Assembly: GCA_028641055.1 (NCBI GenBank)
Contig: CM054060.1
Span: 205,182,445 to 205,246,444, forward strand
DNA: 64,000 bases
Reading direction: 5' to 3'
DNA from: Alopecurus myosuroides
Taxonomy: Eukaryota; Streptophyta; Magnoliopsida; Poales; Poaceae
Below are positions 33,755 to 46,542 of this stretch, piece after piece. Below the pieces are notes generated by a model that was not told where the DNA came from, made no database searches, and was given only the letters and a program-made list of their open reading frames with translations. Position 1 is the stretch's first letter. The number at the start of each line of letters is the position of its first letter. Both the position numbers and the translations under genes were made by a program.

Positions 33755-34852
33755 TCACGAATGAAAACGACGGAGTAGATCTACATTCCAGGGACGCTTG
33801 GATTCCTCTCCGGATTTATCCGCCCTGTTCTTCTGCGGTGCCTGTGCGTCGATGAGGTAATACGCATAATTGTGTAGAGCCTTGCTCACAATGAAAGGAC
33901 CTTCCCATGGAGGGGAAAGTTTGTGCATCCCGTCCATGCGTTGCACAAGTCTCAGCACCATGTCTCCTTCTCGGAAAACCCTTGGGTTTACTTTCCGGCT
34001 ATGATAGCGTCTCAGATTCTGTTGATATACAGCTGAGCGCGACAGAGTTAATTCTCTTGCTTCTTCGAGCAGATCAACATCATCTTCTCGGGCTTCTCTT
34101 GCCTCTGCCTCAGTATATAGGGTTATTCTGGGTGAGTCATGCTCAAGGTCAGTGGGCAACATGACCTCTACTCCATATACCAGGAAGAATGGTGTGTATC
34201 CGGTTGATCGGTTAGGGGTAGTCCTTAGACTCCACAACACCGCCAACAACTCATCTAGCCAATATCCAGGTGTTTTCAGCAACGGCTCAATCAGCCTTGG
34301 CTTTATTCCGGATAGGACCATGCCATTTGCTCTTTCAACTTGTCCATTTGAAGTAGGATGGGCTACTGATGCAATGTCTATCCGGATATTCTTCTCCTTA
34401 CAGAACCGAGCAAAAGCTCCTTCAGGAAAGTTTGTCCCATTATCCGAGATAATCCCATGCGGGTAGCCGTACCTCAGAATGATATCCTTCAAGAAGCTCA
34501 CTGTTGTGTTTCCATCACACTTCCAGATTGGCTTCACTTCAATCCATTTTGGTAAACTTATCAACCATGACCAAGATGTGAGTCATATTGCCCCGAGCTG
34601 GCTTGAAAGGACCCACCATATCCAAACACCAGACAACGAATGGCCAAGTAATGGGGATTGTCTTCAACTCGGAATCTGGCATATGAATCTTGCTTGCAAA
34701 CCTCTGGCACCCATTGCACTTTTTCACTAAATCTTCTGCTTGTTGTAAGGCGGTGAGCCAAAAGAATCCATGCCGGAATGCTTTCTTGACATCCCGAGAT
34801 GAGGCATGGTTCCCACATTCTCCTTGGTGTATCTCTCTGAGAATTTCTTCTC
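33755..34852 (-). pseudogene. Element C integrase, C-terminal three quarters
   Basis: On the minus strand from 34857 downward: the rest of the HHCC zinc finger (EIHQGECGNHASSRD, KKCNGCQRFASK) and catalytic core residues in CLDMVGPF (about 34640), ISDNGTNF (about 34435) and GQVERANG (about 34335). The core continues as VLWSLRTTPNRSTGYTPF, followed by the C-terminal domain (KLSPPWEGPFIVSKAL) and stop at 33755. One frameshift lies at about 34550 (FTKMD-stop versus PKWIEVKP). The first part of the finger is at 48766 upward, separated by the CRM insertion. Integrase joins the DNA copy to the chromosome. Confidence 0.9.
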
Positions 34853-34857
34853 CTTCT
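34853..34857. repeat. Target site duplication of CRM element, left copy (CTTCT; right copy 48766-48770)
   Basis: CTTCT flanks both ends exactly (34853-34857 and 48766-48770). The reading frame of C's integrase joins across the site. Confidence 0.95.
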
Positions 34858-35774
34858 TGATAAGGGGTTGCCCGATCTTCTCGATGAACTCACACGATAA
34901 CTAGGATCTGATAAATTGTGTCTCTCCACGAACTCTCCGGCTAATTCCTGATGCCAATTGCAGCAGCAACCAATCCCTTGGATATTCATAAATCCACACA
35001 CTTGCACGAGCATCCACTGACTACTAGTGGTCCTGTATCAACTGATTCCCAGTGGAATAGCAGATAACACACAAAACTTGCAATATGATCAATTCCTGAT
35101 GAATGCTTCAAGCAGTCAACAATGGAGTCTAGGGTTTATGATTAAAATTAGTCTGAACCTCTCACACACAGGTGAAGAGGTATATACGAGAGGAGGGGGT
35201 GCGGCCACAACTAGCCTTGCGCAAGCACCAGCCCCTAACCTGACTAGGGACTCGAACCTAAAGTGGTTTGGACTCGGACTAGGGATACAAACCGACCCAA
35301 TACAAGGGGGTGCGGCCAACTAGGCATACAAGCCTTTATTCACCACGCATGGGACACCCTAGGACATGTCCTTGGTGCCCCCATAAGCATAATGCGCATC
35401 ACACAATAATAATTGATGAAAACACCCAAAGACATGTCCTTGGTGCTCCCATCTCCATCATGTTTAACTCCTGGCTTCTCCTCCTTGTGTGTGCTGCCAT
35501 GATCATCTCTCTCCTTGTATTCTCCCATTTTTGGCTCCATGGCTCCATGCTCCTTGCCTCCAATAATGCTTGTGTTATCAATAACCTGAATCATACATAA
35601 AAATTCTCATAAGAACAAACATCATAATTTAATAGGAGTGAGTTCACCTGTTGTTCTATTAGTTTTGTTCCTGATCTAGTCATTGGACCAATCCTCACTT
35701 CATCTTGTTTCTCTTGAACAACAACATCATCATCAATAGGAGGAATAACAAATGTACTAGGGATGTCCTCATCA
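34858..35774 (-). repeat. CRM 3' LTR, containing the C-terminal end of pol
   Basis: Matches 47830-48765 apart from about 20 substitutions and a gap of about 18 bases near 35600 (present at about 48573-48590). The pol stop codon at 35591 lies 184 bases inside it. On plus, the adjoining CCTCCCCCCCTTGAA (35776-35790) is the polypurine tract on minus. Confidence 0.92.
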
Positions 35775-37504
35775 TCCTCCCCCCCTTGAAAAGGCGTCGA
35801 CCTCGTTGCATCAAGGTCCTCTCCATGGTATGGTGATAGATCAACAACATAGAACGAATTACTCACACCAAACTCATCACGAGGAAGATCAATCATATAT
35901 GCATTATCATTAATCTTGTGAAGCACTTTATATGGACCAGCACCTCGTGGCATCAACTTGGACTTGCGCAATGTGGGAAATCTGTCCTTACGAAAATGTA
36001 CCCACACCAAATCATCTGGCCAAAAAAGTACCTCCTTCCTCTTCTTGTTAATCCTCTCAGCAACGTGTTTTCCTGTCTGCTCAATTGCTTCCTTGGTCTT
36101 CTCATGGATCTTCCTCACATAATCAGCTCGTTTTGAAGCCTCCATATTAACTCTCTCTTGTACAGGAAGTGACAATAAATCAAGTGGTGTTATGGGTTTG
36201 AAACCATACACCACCTCAAACGGGCATAGCTGAGTAGTAGAATGTACAACCCTGTTGTATGCAGACTCAACATGAGGCAAACACTCCTCCCACTCCCGTA
36301 GGTTCTTTTTAATCATGGCTCGCAGCAATATGGATAATGTGCGATTCACCACCTCCGTTTGTCCATCAATTTGGGGGTGACAAGTAGTAGAAAACAACAG
36401 CTTTGTCCCCAGCTTCCCCCATAGTGTCTTCCATAAATAGCTCATGAACTTGACATCACAATCAGAAACAATAGTCTTGGGTACTCCATGTAATCTCACT
36501 ATGTCCCTGAAAAACAGATTAGCAATGTGCGACGCATCTTCGCTCTTGTGGCATGCAATAAAATGTGACATTTTAGAGAATCTATCAACTACCACAAATA
36601 TTGAATCATGTCCTCTTTTAGTCCTCGGCAAACCTAACACAAAATCCATACTAATGTCTTGCCAAGGTGTAGTAGGTGCAGGAAGAGGAGTATATAAACC
36701 ATGAGGTTTCAGTTTAGACTTAGCCTTGTTGCAAGTGATGCAACGTCTCACAAACCTCTCCACATCTCTTCTCACACATGGCCAATAGAAGTGATCAGCC
36801 AACATCATCAATGTTTTCTCCCTCCCAAAGTGTCCCATCAAACCACCACTGTGTGATTCCTGCAACAATAACAAACGCAAGGACGACTCGGGCACACATA
36901 ATTTGTTAGCTCTAAACAAATATCCATCATGCAAATGAAATTTATCCCATGCTTTCACAGTAGTACAATTTGCATATGCATTTTTAAAATCATTATCTTG
37001 AGCATACAAATCTTTTACACTCTCCAAACCAGGAATTTTCACATCCAATTGAGTTAAAAGCATACTTTTCCTAGAGAGAGCATCAGCAACAACATTATCT
37101 TTGCCTTTCTTATATTTAATGATGTATGGGAATGACTCAATGAATTCAACCCACTTAGCATGTCTTTTATTAAGGCTAGATTGACTCTTTAAAAATCTCA
37201 ATGCTTCATGATCAGAATGTATGATATATTCTTTTGGCCACAAATAATGTTTCCAAACCTCAAGAACTCTAACAAGTGCATACAATTCTTTATCATAAAC
37301 ATAATAGTTCAATAGGGCACCATGCAATTTCTCAGAAAAATAAGCAACAGGTTTATTTTCTTGCATAAGCACACCACCAATACCAATACCACTTGCATCA
37401 CACTCAATTTCGAATTGTTTGTTGAAATTAGGCAAGATTAACAATGGGGCCGAAATCAGCTTGTTCTTTATTTCATCAAAAGCAATATCTTGCTCTACCC
37501 CCAT
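35591..37504 (-). CDS. pol: CRM pol: RNase H, integrase, C-terminal CR-type extension overlapping the LTR
   Basis: This is a 637-codon open segment. RNase H ([37 protein letters not shown]) is followed by the integrase zinc finger ([26 protein letters not shown]). The catalytic core has [16 protein letters not shown] (canonical second-D region) and [10 protein letters not shown] with the catalytic E. The C-terminal domain and tail ([26 protein letters not shown]) are typical of CRM elements, which lack a chromodomain and carry a CR motif instead. The last 61 codons lie in the 3' LTR. It joins upstream RT by a one-base loss in a G run at about 37500 (TTTACATGGGG then stop), so it is not part of an intact polyprotein. 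Confidence 0.9.
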   Translation of the reverse strand: MGVEQDIAFDEIKNKLISAPLLILPNFNKQFEIECDASGIGIGGVLMQENKPVAYFSEKLHGALLNYYVYDKELYALVRVLEVWKHYLWPKEYIIHSDHEALRFLKSQSSLNKRHAKWVEFIESFPYIIKYKKGKDNVVADALSRKSMLLTQLDVKIPGLESVKDLYAQDNDFKNAYANCTTVKAWDKFHLHDGYLFRANKLCVPESSLRLLLLQESHSGGLMGHFGREKTLMMLADHFYWPCVRRDVERFVRRCITCNKAKSKLKPHGLYTPLPAPTTPWQDISMDFVLGLPRTKRGHDSIFVVVDRFSKMSHFIACHKSEDASHIANLFFRDIVRLHGVPKTIVSDCDVKFMSYLWKTLWGKLGTKLLFSTTCHPQIDGQTEVVNRTLSILLRAMIKKNLREWEECLPHVESAYNRVVHSTTQLCPFEVVYGFKPITPLDLLSLPVQERVNMEASKRADYVRKIHEKTKEAIEQTGKHVAERINKKRKEVLFWPDDLVWVHFRKDRFPTLRKSKLMPRGAGPYKVLHKINDNAYMIDLPRDEFGVSNSFYVVDLSPYHGEDLDATRSTPFQGGEDDEDIPSTFVIPPIDDDVVVQEKQDEVRIGPMTRSGTKLIEQQVNSLLLNYDVCSYENFYV

Positions 37505-38961
37505 GTAAAATCGACACCCTTCTTAGTTAAATCATTTAATGGTGCAGCAAGAGTACTAAAATCCTTGACAAATCTTCTATAGAAACCAGCCAATACATTA
37601 AAACTTCTCACTTGACTAACATTAGTTGGAATAGGCCAATTTTTAATAGCTTCAATTTTAGATTCATCAACCTCAATGCGATGTTTGGAGACAACATATC
37701 CCAGAAAAATGACCTTGTCTTTGCAAAAAGAACATTTAGCAAGATTACCATATAATTGATTTTCTCTTAAAACATGCAAGACTTGTCTAATGTGATCAAC
37801 ATGCTCATTTTCATTGTGGCTATATATGAGAATATCATCAAAATAAACTGCCACAAATTTTCCAATAAACTCTCTCAAAACATGGTTCATAAGTCTCATG
37901 AAAGTACTAGGTGCATTAGTTAAACCAAAAGGCATCACTAACCATTCATATAAACCAAATTTAGTTTTGAAAGCAGTTTTCCATTCATCCCCTTCCTTCA
38001 TTCTTATTTGATGGTAACCACTACGCAAATCAATTTTAGAGAAAACAGCAACACCACTTAATTCATCTAACATGTCCTCCAAACGAGGTATAGGATGACA
38101 ATAACGAATAGTGATGTTGTTAATTTCTCTACAATCTACACACATGCGCCAAGTACCATCTTTCTTAGGCACTAAAATAACAGGAACAACACATGGAGAT
38201 AAGCTAATTCGAATATAACCTTTGTCGAGTAGCTCCTGAAATTGTTTCTGAATTTCCTTGGTTTTTTGGGGATTAGTCCTATAAGGGGATCGGTTTGGTA
38301 ATGTTGCTCCAGGGATCAAATCAATCTGATGCTCAATGCCACGCAATGGTGGCAGCCCTGCTGGTACCTCCTCTGAAAAAACATAATCAAAATCCTGTAA
38401 TACATGAGAAACACCAAGAGGAATAGGGGTCATGTCAGAAGAAACCAAAATCTCTCCCTTGTGCATAAGCACTATAGGAATCATACTAGGGTCCTCACTA
38501 AATTCTCTCAAATCCTCTTTGGTGGCTAGCATACATAAAAGGCTCACTCCCTCACTTTTATTTTTACCACTCAGCTTATTTTTTTCACTCATAGAAGGAT
38601 TACTCTCTTGTTTTGCTTTCTCACCATCCCTCTCTAAATTCACTTCAGTTTTTTGACGAGACTCATTTACAATTTTCTGTGGTGTCATAGGTCTCAAAAT
38701 AATATCCTTCCCATGCCAATTCAACTGGTATGTGTTAGCTCTCCCATTATGTGTAACATTCCTGTCAAACTGCCATGGTCTTCCAAGCAACATGTGACAA
38801 ACAGACATGGGCACAACATCACACTCAATGGTATCAGTACATGGCCCAATTTGGAACTCCACTCTCACCATGTAGCTCACCCTCATCTCTCCTTTATCAC
38901 TCACCATTGAATATAATAAGGATGAGGGTGTGGAATATATTTCAGCTTCAGTTTTGCACAT
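37495..38961 (-). pseudogene. pol: CRM pol: protease end and reverse transcriptase
   Basis: 488 codons are open. Protease C-terminal part ([20 protein letters not shown]) at about 38800, then a Lys/Glu-rich linker, then RT with [50 protein letters not shown] and the active site YFDD (37834-37845), then LGYVVS and [10 protein letters not shown]. Frameshifts at both ends (about 38,930 and 37,500) split the polyprotein into three frames. Confidence 0.9.
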
Positions 38962-39412
38962 AGCTCTTTACTAGCAAGATTTCTGCAACTCCCTCCATCA
39001 ATAATAACTTTGCAAGCCATTTTAGGACCTACAATTGCTTTTGTTTGGAAAAGATTGCACCTATGATTTTCTGGAGAAGGAATAACACTCAAAGCAGTAG
39101 CATTTGGGGAACAAACAATAGTGGGATAATGTGTGGCATAAGCATCAAGTGGACCTCCTTGCTCATCACAATCATCCTCCTCATTAGGATCAGCATCATC
39201 TCCAGTCTCATACTCATTATCCTCATGAATGAGCATGGTCTTTTTATTGGGGCATTCCCTCTTAAAGTGGCCTCTTCCACCACATGTGTGACATAACATA
39301 TCTCTATTGCATGCTGCGGAAGAAGTGGATCCACTGGCACTTGCTGCTGGTTGCACTTGCCTCCTAGAAGGGGAGGGGGTTCTCTCGGCCTTGGGTGTAG
39401 AAACCCCACGGC
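38901..39412 (-). pseudogene. CRM Gag C-terminus (zinc knuckle) and protease start
   Basis: The minus-strand frame enters from the insertion point at 39412. A Ser/Pro/Ala-rich linker leads to the CCHC knuckle CHTCGGRGHFKREC (about 39252-39297), an acidic linker (EYETGDDADPNEEDDCDE), and the aspartic protease active site VIIDGGSCRNLAS at about 38990. The frame is lost near 38,930. The first half of Gag lies beyond the 6.1-kb insertion at 45514-46542. Confidence 0.88.
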
Positions 39413-39417
39413 TAGGT
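39413..39417. repeat. Target site duplication of the 6.1-kb element, left copy (CTAGG; right copy 45509-45513)
   Basis: CTAGG abuts the TGTCACATCC start and the GGCCTTACA end exactly. Confidence 0.93.
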
Positions 39418-42400
39418 GTCACATCCCAATTTTGGAATACCTGATAACACAGTTGTTTTGCTAATTGCTTGACTAATACAATTTGGTTGTGTTTGTTTAA
39501 GTGCAACTAAACAAACTAATTATATAATCTTACATGGCTAAGAAATGGAAAGCAAACTTAAAAAGATAGCAAAGCAGTGAACTAAAAATATTCAACATAT
39601 TGTTCCAATGACCTTGACAATATTTTCGAAAGTAAATATTGATCAAAGGGTTTTCCAAAACTATCTTATGAATCTAATACTTGTTGAATATTATTCCAAG
39701 GCCTAAATTAAGAAATAGGAAACACTTAATAAATTTCCCTAAAAGATTATCAGGGAAAAAAGGCATTCTTAGATGCTTCACCAAAATCTTACCAAATGTT
39801 TTTCCAACCTTGCAAGCTTAAAAACAAAAGTATTGGAGAGCATTGACTTGCTATCCCTAGTCACATAAATATTTTGGCAAAGCATTGCTAAAGAAAAGCC
39901 AAGTGCTTTATTAAATAGAATTTCCAATATTTCCAGAAACAGAAAACTAAAACAAGTTACCAAATATTAATACCATTGCTTCCTTATATCAAATAAGGAA
40001 CACACACAAGAGGAGACCAAAAATTGAATCCATTAAAGTCCTGAAAACATGGTTTTTCTCCACAGCAACATTTGGGATTTTGAACAAGTTTGTTCTTCAA
40101 TTTTTTTCCAAATGCCATGAAATAAATACCACATACTCTATATCATAGATAAGGATGAAAACCAAAAGGGCACAAGTTTTTGAATTGTTTAAGTTGCCAA
40201 AAACCCCTGTTTTCTTGACAGCACCTTTTAGAAATTTGAACAAGTTTGTTCTATGAAGTAACTCAAAATGACTTGAATTTTCTACCACATAAGGAACACA
40301 TCAAATAAGGAATGTGTGCGAAAAATTATCATTTTTGGAAGCTCCTAAGTAGGTTAATAAATTCAATGTCCATTTATGTAAGAATTCAAATTTGAACAAC
40401 TTTGAATTATCAAGTTTCTCCAATTGAGCCAATTTTCACATATGTTGTGCAACTCAACTAATAAGAATTTTGGGCAAAAGGATTTTGAATTTTGACTTTG
40501 TTTTCTTAGTGAAAACATCAATTTTCAGAGAGAAAAGGGCCTATATGAAAATAGTCAGGGACCTAGTTGTGAGCTGAGTCACCTCTTCTTCTTCTTCTTC
40601 TTCCTGTAGCTGCAAGTTGAGGCATGGAAGCCCATGCTCCATAGCTTCGATTGGAAGCAATCTTGGTGTTTAAAACCCCTCCCATGTGCTGCTACCTGCC
40701 CCCTCTCTCTCCCTCTCAAGTTTTCCTCTCTCTCTCTCTAGTTCATCTCAACCCGAAACCCTAGTCTTTGAGGTCGTCGTCGATTTGGCCGCAGGAGAGC
40801 TCGCCGCCGGCCGCCGTGGTCCCCATCATCTCCCCCTCGTCGTGCTGAGCGTCCTGGCCAAAGGAATCGCGGCGGGAGCCCGCGTGGTGGCCGCGCCATC
40901 GCTTTCCTCTCCGAGCCCGGCGGAGCTCCAGCGAGGCATTGCCACCGCCTCGCTCCTCCTCCTCCTTCTCCGAGCCCTCCATCGCGCCTAGGGTGAGCAC
41001 ACGGACCCCGCCGTCCACTTTCCCCCCTCCCTCTCGCGATAGAACGACGCCGCGCCGTCTTCGCCGTCCGGCCACCGTGAGTCTCCGTCGCCGCCTCCCT
41101 CCGGTTGATCCCAGGAAACGGCGCAGACCCTAGGTGGTTCCCCGCAACGAGTACAACACGTAGATGCCCTCGAATCGCAAAACGGTGCCCGGTTTCGCTC
41201 GATTTGGCTCGCCGGAATCATTCCCGCCGGCGGGATGACGCACGCTCGCGTCATGCGGGCGTCAGCAGCCCCTTGACCCCGCGCAGCGGAGTCAAACCTG
41301 CTGGTGGCCCCTGCGCTCGCCTGCGTGGCAGCCCCGTGGCGCCCTGGCCCGTGAGTCAGCGGCTCGGGCTAGATCCCACCGCGGTGGATCTATATCTGGC
41401 CGGCCCACTGTTGGATCTGGCCCATGTCTAGTTTATTTTCCATTTTAATTTTTGCAGATTGATACATGTTTACTTTTGGACTTAAAAGGCAACCAAAAAA
41501 TGAATTTGACCAAACAAAAATTCACAATTGTACATAAACAAAATCTAAACCATCTCCACTTTGTAGATATACATTTGGATGATTAGTTTTGAAATGAAAA
41601 ATGATTTGGCAACAGGTACCAGAAACACCAAAATGAGCACCATTTGTATTTCACAACTCAGAATGAAGTGAGGCCAACTGAATTGGAAAGCCCTTGAAAT
41701 TTCCTAACAGGATCAATTAACCTTGCTTCCAAATTCCTAACATTTTTGAAATGGCATGCAATTTGGTAAAACACCAGAGAGCACTTTGGTGATTTTTATA
41801 AAATTATTAAAAATGAATTTTTATGCAAACTCAATTGGATGGTCTTGTACATGTTTATAGCTATCCAAAACTAGATGGGTTTAATTTTTAGAGCATCCTA
41901 GGAAATTTGGTGGACAGATCTTTAAATTGCTTGTTTATGCCATTTTGGCATTTTAGGTAATTAATTTGTGTGAGTTATTTTTGTGTTGCAATATTGTTTT
42001 CTAGCATGTAAAAGTTGTGTGAACTTGTTTTCTAAGTGTTACTTAGCTATTTTAGCATGTTAGATTGGGTGGACTTGAGTTGAGAAGAAATATGATTTAT
42101 GGTTATAGCATATGTTTTATCTCTAGTTATTACTTTCATAGAATTTTTGATTGATTAATTTGTGTGCAAGCAATTGGATTGTTGTGTTGAGATATTAGAT
42201 ACAGCAGCATGTTGATACTTATATTTTTTTAGTATCACCTCTGCTAGCTTGCATTTGATTTGGTAGAAAAGCATGAGTAGCTTTGTCATGACTATGAGAA
42301 TGTTATGGAAAAATTCCCTCATGTGTGGAATTTTTGACATAATAATTTGTGGTTGTGTAGCCACATAATTTTGTGTTGTATTCATAGGACCAGTAGCACT

Positions 42401-45400
42401 TTGATGATGTTGTTATGAGTACTTGACCCCTAGAGTTTTAACTTTTGTGAAAACAATAGCATGAGTAGTATTACCTTGCTTGTTTTAGCATCCTATTATT
42501 TTCTACTAGTATGGTTAATGCACTAGATGCTAGATTAGTTTTTTGTTAATTTTTATCAAGTGTGACCAGAGGAATTGTGACCTCTTAATGCTTTGATATG
42601 CTAGTGGAACACCCACTGGTGTCATTGCATTTTTGGTGGAAACATTATTTCCCCCCACACTAGATGTGTTTCTTTTCTATAGTTCTATAACTAATGAGTG
42701 CCTAGTATTTTTGCTTTGGGAATTTTTGTGCTAAATGAAAATGTGTATGCTTCTGTTTGTAAGTGGTTGTAATGATGTGTGGCTTGCTAGGAAAAATGCA
42801 TCTTTGGAGTGTTGTTTGATTCCTCTAGTAATGCCCCTTTTATTACCACTAGTATGTAGGAGTTGCCCTGCAAATTGATGCATTGTTTTGCTAAATGGGA
42901 TATTTTTGTTATAGAAAGTATAGATGTTTTTCACTCCTGTTTTTATGACATGGACCCTCTGGTTGTATTTCAATTACTTGATTGAAATGCATCCATTGAT
43001 TCTTCATGATTGAGTAGTACTAGTTTCCTTAGCAGTTTTTGTATTGAATTATTTTTCCTGCCAACTTGTGTTTGGTAGATATTTGTGTATCCTTGCATGA
43101 GGACATGTTTTCATTCCCATTATGATAACATGGTTCCTTGTTTTCATTTTAGTACTTTACTTGTTATGCATGCTTGCATAGCAAACCCTTAGTAGAAGCA
43201 TGTCAATAGGATTCCTCCTTTTTAGTCATTGTTTCTATTGTTCTCACTATGAGAAATTGTGTGTTTTGTGATAAGTCTATTGCCTTGTTACACTTGTGTA
43301 GGCTCACTGATTTGCACAAGTAACTTTTGCAAATCATGTGCCTTATTTATTCTTGATGTGAATGTAGGCTTAGCAGATTAGCTACCTTGTTCTTTTTGTG
43401 GTGTGGTTGATAGACCCCTTTGCCATGATTATTATTGTGCATGTTTTATACACTTTTAGTAGTCTCACCCTTGTGAAACTAAGTGTATTTTGGGTTTATT
43501 AATATCTTGGTATGAGAGTGGCACACCCACTGAATCCATGATATTAAGGTTGTGAGATATGTTCCTCCAACCTTAAGCTGTCTTATTAAATGGCATTTCT
43601 GCCAAGTGTGCTTGTTTGATTGTTTGCCTCAATTAATAATTGGGTGATAGGTTATTATTAGTTTCCTTGCTGTATGTATTGTTACGTATGGTTGCTTGCC
43701 TTGATTGGTTCTGAATGTGTGTCCTTTATTCTCTTTACGACGTTAGAAAACGAAGAGGAAGGAAGTGTCGTGAAGCTCTGTTTCAAGTTCCAGTCACTCC
43801 AAAACCAGGGACACAAGGAGATACCAGGCAAGCCATCCTGATGCTTGCTGATACAATACTTATCATTATCTATCATGCATGTTTTACCTCTGAAGTTTTA
43901 CCAAAACTTGATTATCAAAACTATTTTTGATGTGGAAATTACTACTATACTATATTATAGGTTACTATCATGCCAGTAGTTAAACTTGGTAATACCAAGC
44001 CCATAAGCCACCATATGGTATTTATTACCATCAAATATACTAGTCCCTAAGTGGACACCCTAAAATTGTGAATCTACAAAACAAAGGCTTTACGGAAAAA
44101 CCCGGAGAAAAGGCGGATCCTTGTTCTCCGGAGGAATGTGGAAGTGGTCATTTTTGAGAAAGTGGTGTTTTCAAAAATGACACATAACCTAGTCTTCGCC
44201 GGACAACCTTTACCGTACTGCCACCCTACCCCAACATGGGCACGGGGCTTAACTTGAAGTTTGTTCTTATTAGTGTGTGCTATGTCACTTGCTATAAGGG
44301 GCGTCGTACCCTCGAACCGAATGTCGTCAAAACTCCCAATGTTGAGGCATATAAAGTGTGGGATTAATTTTCCCTCCGGATGCATTCATTGAGGCTCCCG
44401 GCTAGGCAGGGTGGGACTTGCTGCCGGGGAGAACAAAACTCAATCGAGAGATAGACATATACTAGCTTGAACATAGTGGATGGTTATGATCAGATACCTG
44501 ATGTTTGCATACTGTTGTTACAGTCCGTGATTGTTCACGGTAGGTGTACTGGATCTGGTGGATGAGTACACCTCTGCAGAGTACAACTTTTTCGAAGAAG
44601 CCGCGTCCTCGGATATGGACAGTTGAATGGCCATGTAGCTAGCATTGTGTCAATGTTTTCAAAAGAGGAAGTTTTTGAAAAGGAATTTTGGAAAGGAAGT
44701 GTTGAACTTGTGAAGTTCGGAAAGGAATGGAAACTTATACCGTGGAGGTATCGTCTATGATGAAAAGCCAGATGTTGTTATACAAAACAAAATGTTTTGC
44801 AAAGAAAACCTTTTCTACTCTAAGCAAGAATTCTGGAAACTGATTCCAAGAAGTTTTGCAAAGAGAAAATATTCTTTAACAAAGCTTTACAAAACCTCTT
44901 GTACATGTGATATCTACAAGAGAAATAAAACTATATTATTTTATTTTCTTCTGAAGTATCTTCTTCAACGAAGATACAGATTAACCTGACTGCAACTGTG
45001 GTGTCATCATATATGAACACCATTGGTAGTGAACCCTATTTATAGCCTACCTATTCCACCATATAAGCATATTTGCATGTTTGGTAAGTGACATGATGGA
45101 TGTCTTGCTGAGTACATTCAAATGTACTCATTATGGTTTCGCCCCTGGTATCTACTTGCCAGACTTTGAGAAGGAGCCTCCGAAGGAGATCTATGAAGAG
45201 AAGTACGGAGTTGACGGCTTTGCGAACTAGGATCGTCTCCGGGTCAGCAGCCTGTAGGTTAAGGCGTGACTTGGGCTCATCTACGTTGTGTTTTATTTGT
45301 CTTCCGCTGTGTTTGATAAGTTGCCTGCCCTATGTGGCAGTTGCGTTAAACTTGATCATGTGATCTTTTATGTAATACCTTTATGTATTCGTGTAATGGA

Positions 45401-45508
45401 TGATGTATTTCTGTGTGCCCACTTTGTATGTTGTTCACGACTGATCTTTCTGGGATCGTGAATGTATGCATACGGAGGGTTTCAGACTACCGGTCTGGGG
45501 GCCTTACA
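39418..45508 (+). mobile_element. 6,091-bp LTR-like element (giant solo LTR or LARD-type) in CRM gag
   Basis: Begins TGTCACATCCCAATTTT and ends TCTGGGGGCCTTACA, with TG...CA ends and a perfect CTAGG duplication. No protein-coding similarity and no internal pair of repeats was found. The plus strand has a gene-like layout. An AT-rich start (39418-40560) is followed by a CT-rich leader at about 40570-40750, then a GC-rich block at 40750-41420 resembling a first exon. The next 2.3 kb is T-rich and intron-like, followed by short blocks and a typical grass LTR 3' end. The best reading is one very long LTR left by recombination, or a non-autonomous element. Confidence 0.72.
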
Positions 45509-45513
45509 CTAGG

Positions 45514-46542
45514 CACTGGTTGTGGTGAAGGAGAAGAAAAATTATTATTTCGAGGTGAAAACATCCTCCTAGCACTCATCTTTGCCTCCTCGGCTAGCTG
45601 TGATTCTGCCTCCCTTGCATGATGTAGCAATTCATTCATATCATTGTATTGGAGGTGCCTCACAATGATTCTTATTTTAAATTGCAAACCTGAGAGAAAA
45701 CGCTGCATAGTATGTTCTGGTTCTTCTCTCACTTTGGCCCTCTGAATAATCAACTCCGTCTCTCTATAATAAGCATCAACAGACAATGTACCTTGCTTCA
45801 ATTGTTGCAATTTATCATAGAATGTTCTCACATAATTCTTTGGCACAAATCTGTTCCTCATGAGTTACTTCAGGATCACCATGTTCTGCCCTCAATTGTG
45901 TAATATTATCCCACGACAATAGAGCATAACCATCAAAACTAGAAGAAGCCAATTTAATCTTCCTATCTTCATTGTAATCATGTAATCTCCATATCTTCTC
46001 AATCTTAAGCTCCCACATCAAATATTCCTCTACATCATCAGTATCAAAAGAGAAAGGAGGAATAGAAAATTTTGGCTTGCCCAAACCATCATCTTCTCTA
46101 TGATTATCATGAGCTTGTATTCTTCTAGCAACAAAACCTCCACGGCCATTATAAGCTTGGACTCGGCCTGGTTCCCAATCATCATCATTACCTCTTTGCT
46201 CTAGTTGAGTAGACAATTGTGCAATTTGCCTAGTCAAATTGGTGAGAGATTCTTGCATAATATCAATAGATTCTTGAGAAGCAGCTTTCTCAATTTTAAT
46301 GTCCATCTGCTGTAAATCCCTCATCAAATTCTCATCATAGGCATCAAGCTTCTTATCAATTCGGGTGGCTACCACTTCATCATACTCATCAAGTTTTTGA
46401 TCAATTCTTGAATTATCATGTCTCTAAATTTGGACAGATCTCCCCATGTGAGAATACCATCAACAGTCTTCTTAGAACTATCCTCAGTAGCTTTCCAAAT
46501 ACTTTTATCCACCTGCGCAACACTAGCCATAGAAGACTCCAT
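45514..46542 (-). pseudogene. gag: CRM Gag, N-terminal and central part
   Basis: The start codon is at 46542 (MESSMASVAQVDKS). The frame is lost near 46430 and resumes from 46375 (IDKKLDAYDENLMRDLQQ, coiled-coil-like, then PKFSIPPFSFDTDDVEEYLM, the usual start of the gag domain). A second frameshift lies at about 45865, after which RNRFVPKNYVRTFYDKLQQL and GTLSVDAYYRETELI continue to the insertion site. Gag forms the particle. The two frameshifts and the 6.1-kb insertion inactivate it. Confidence 0.88.

Noticed and set aside
40686..41431. Frames in the GC-rich block of the 6.1-kb element
   Set aside because: Short, overlapping and without motifs. Resembles a 5' leader but not enough to call a gene.
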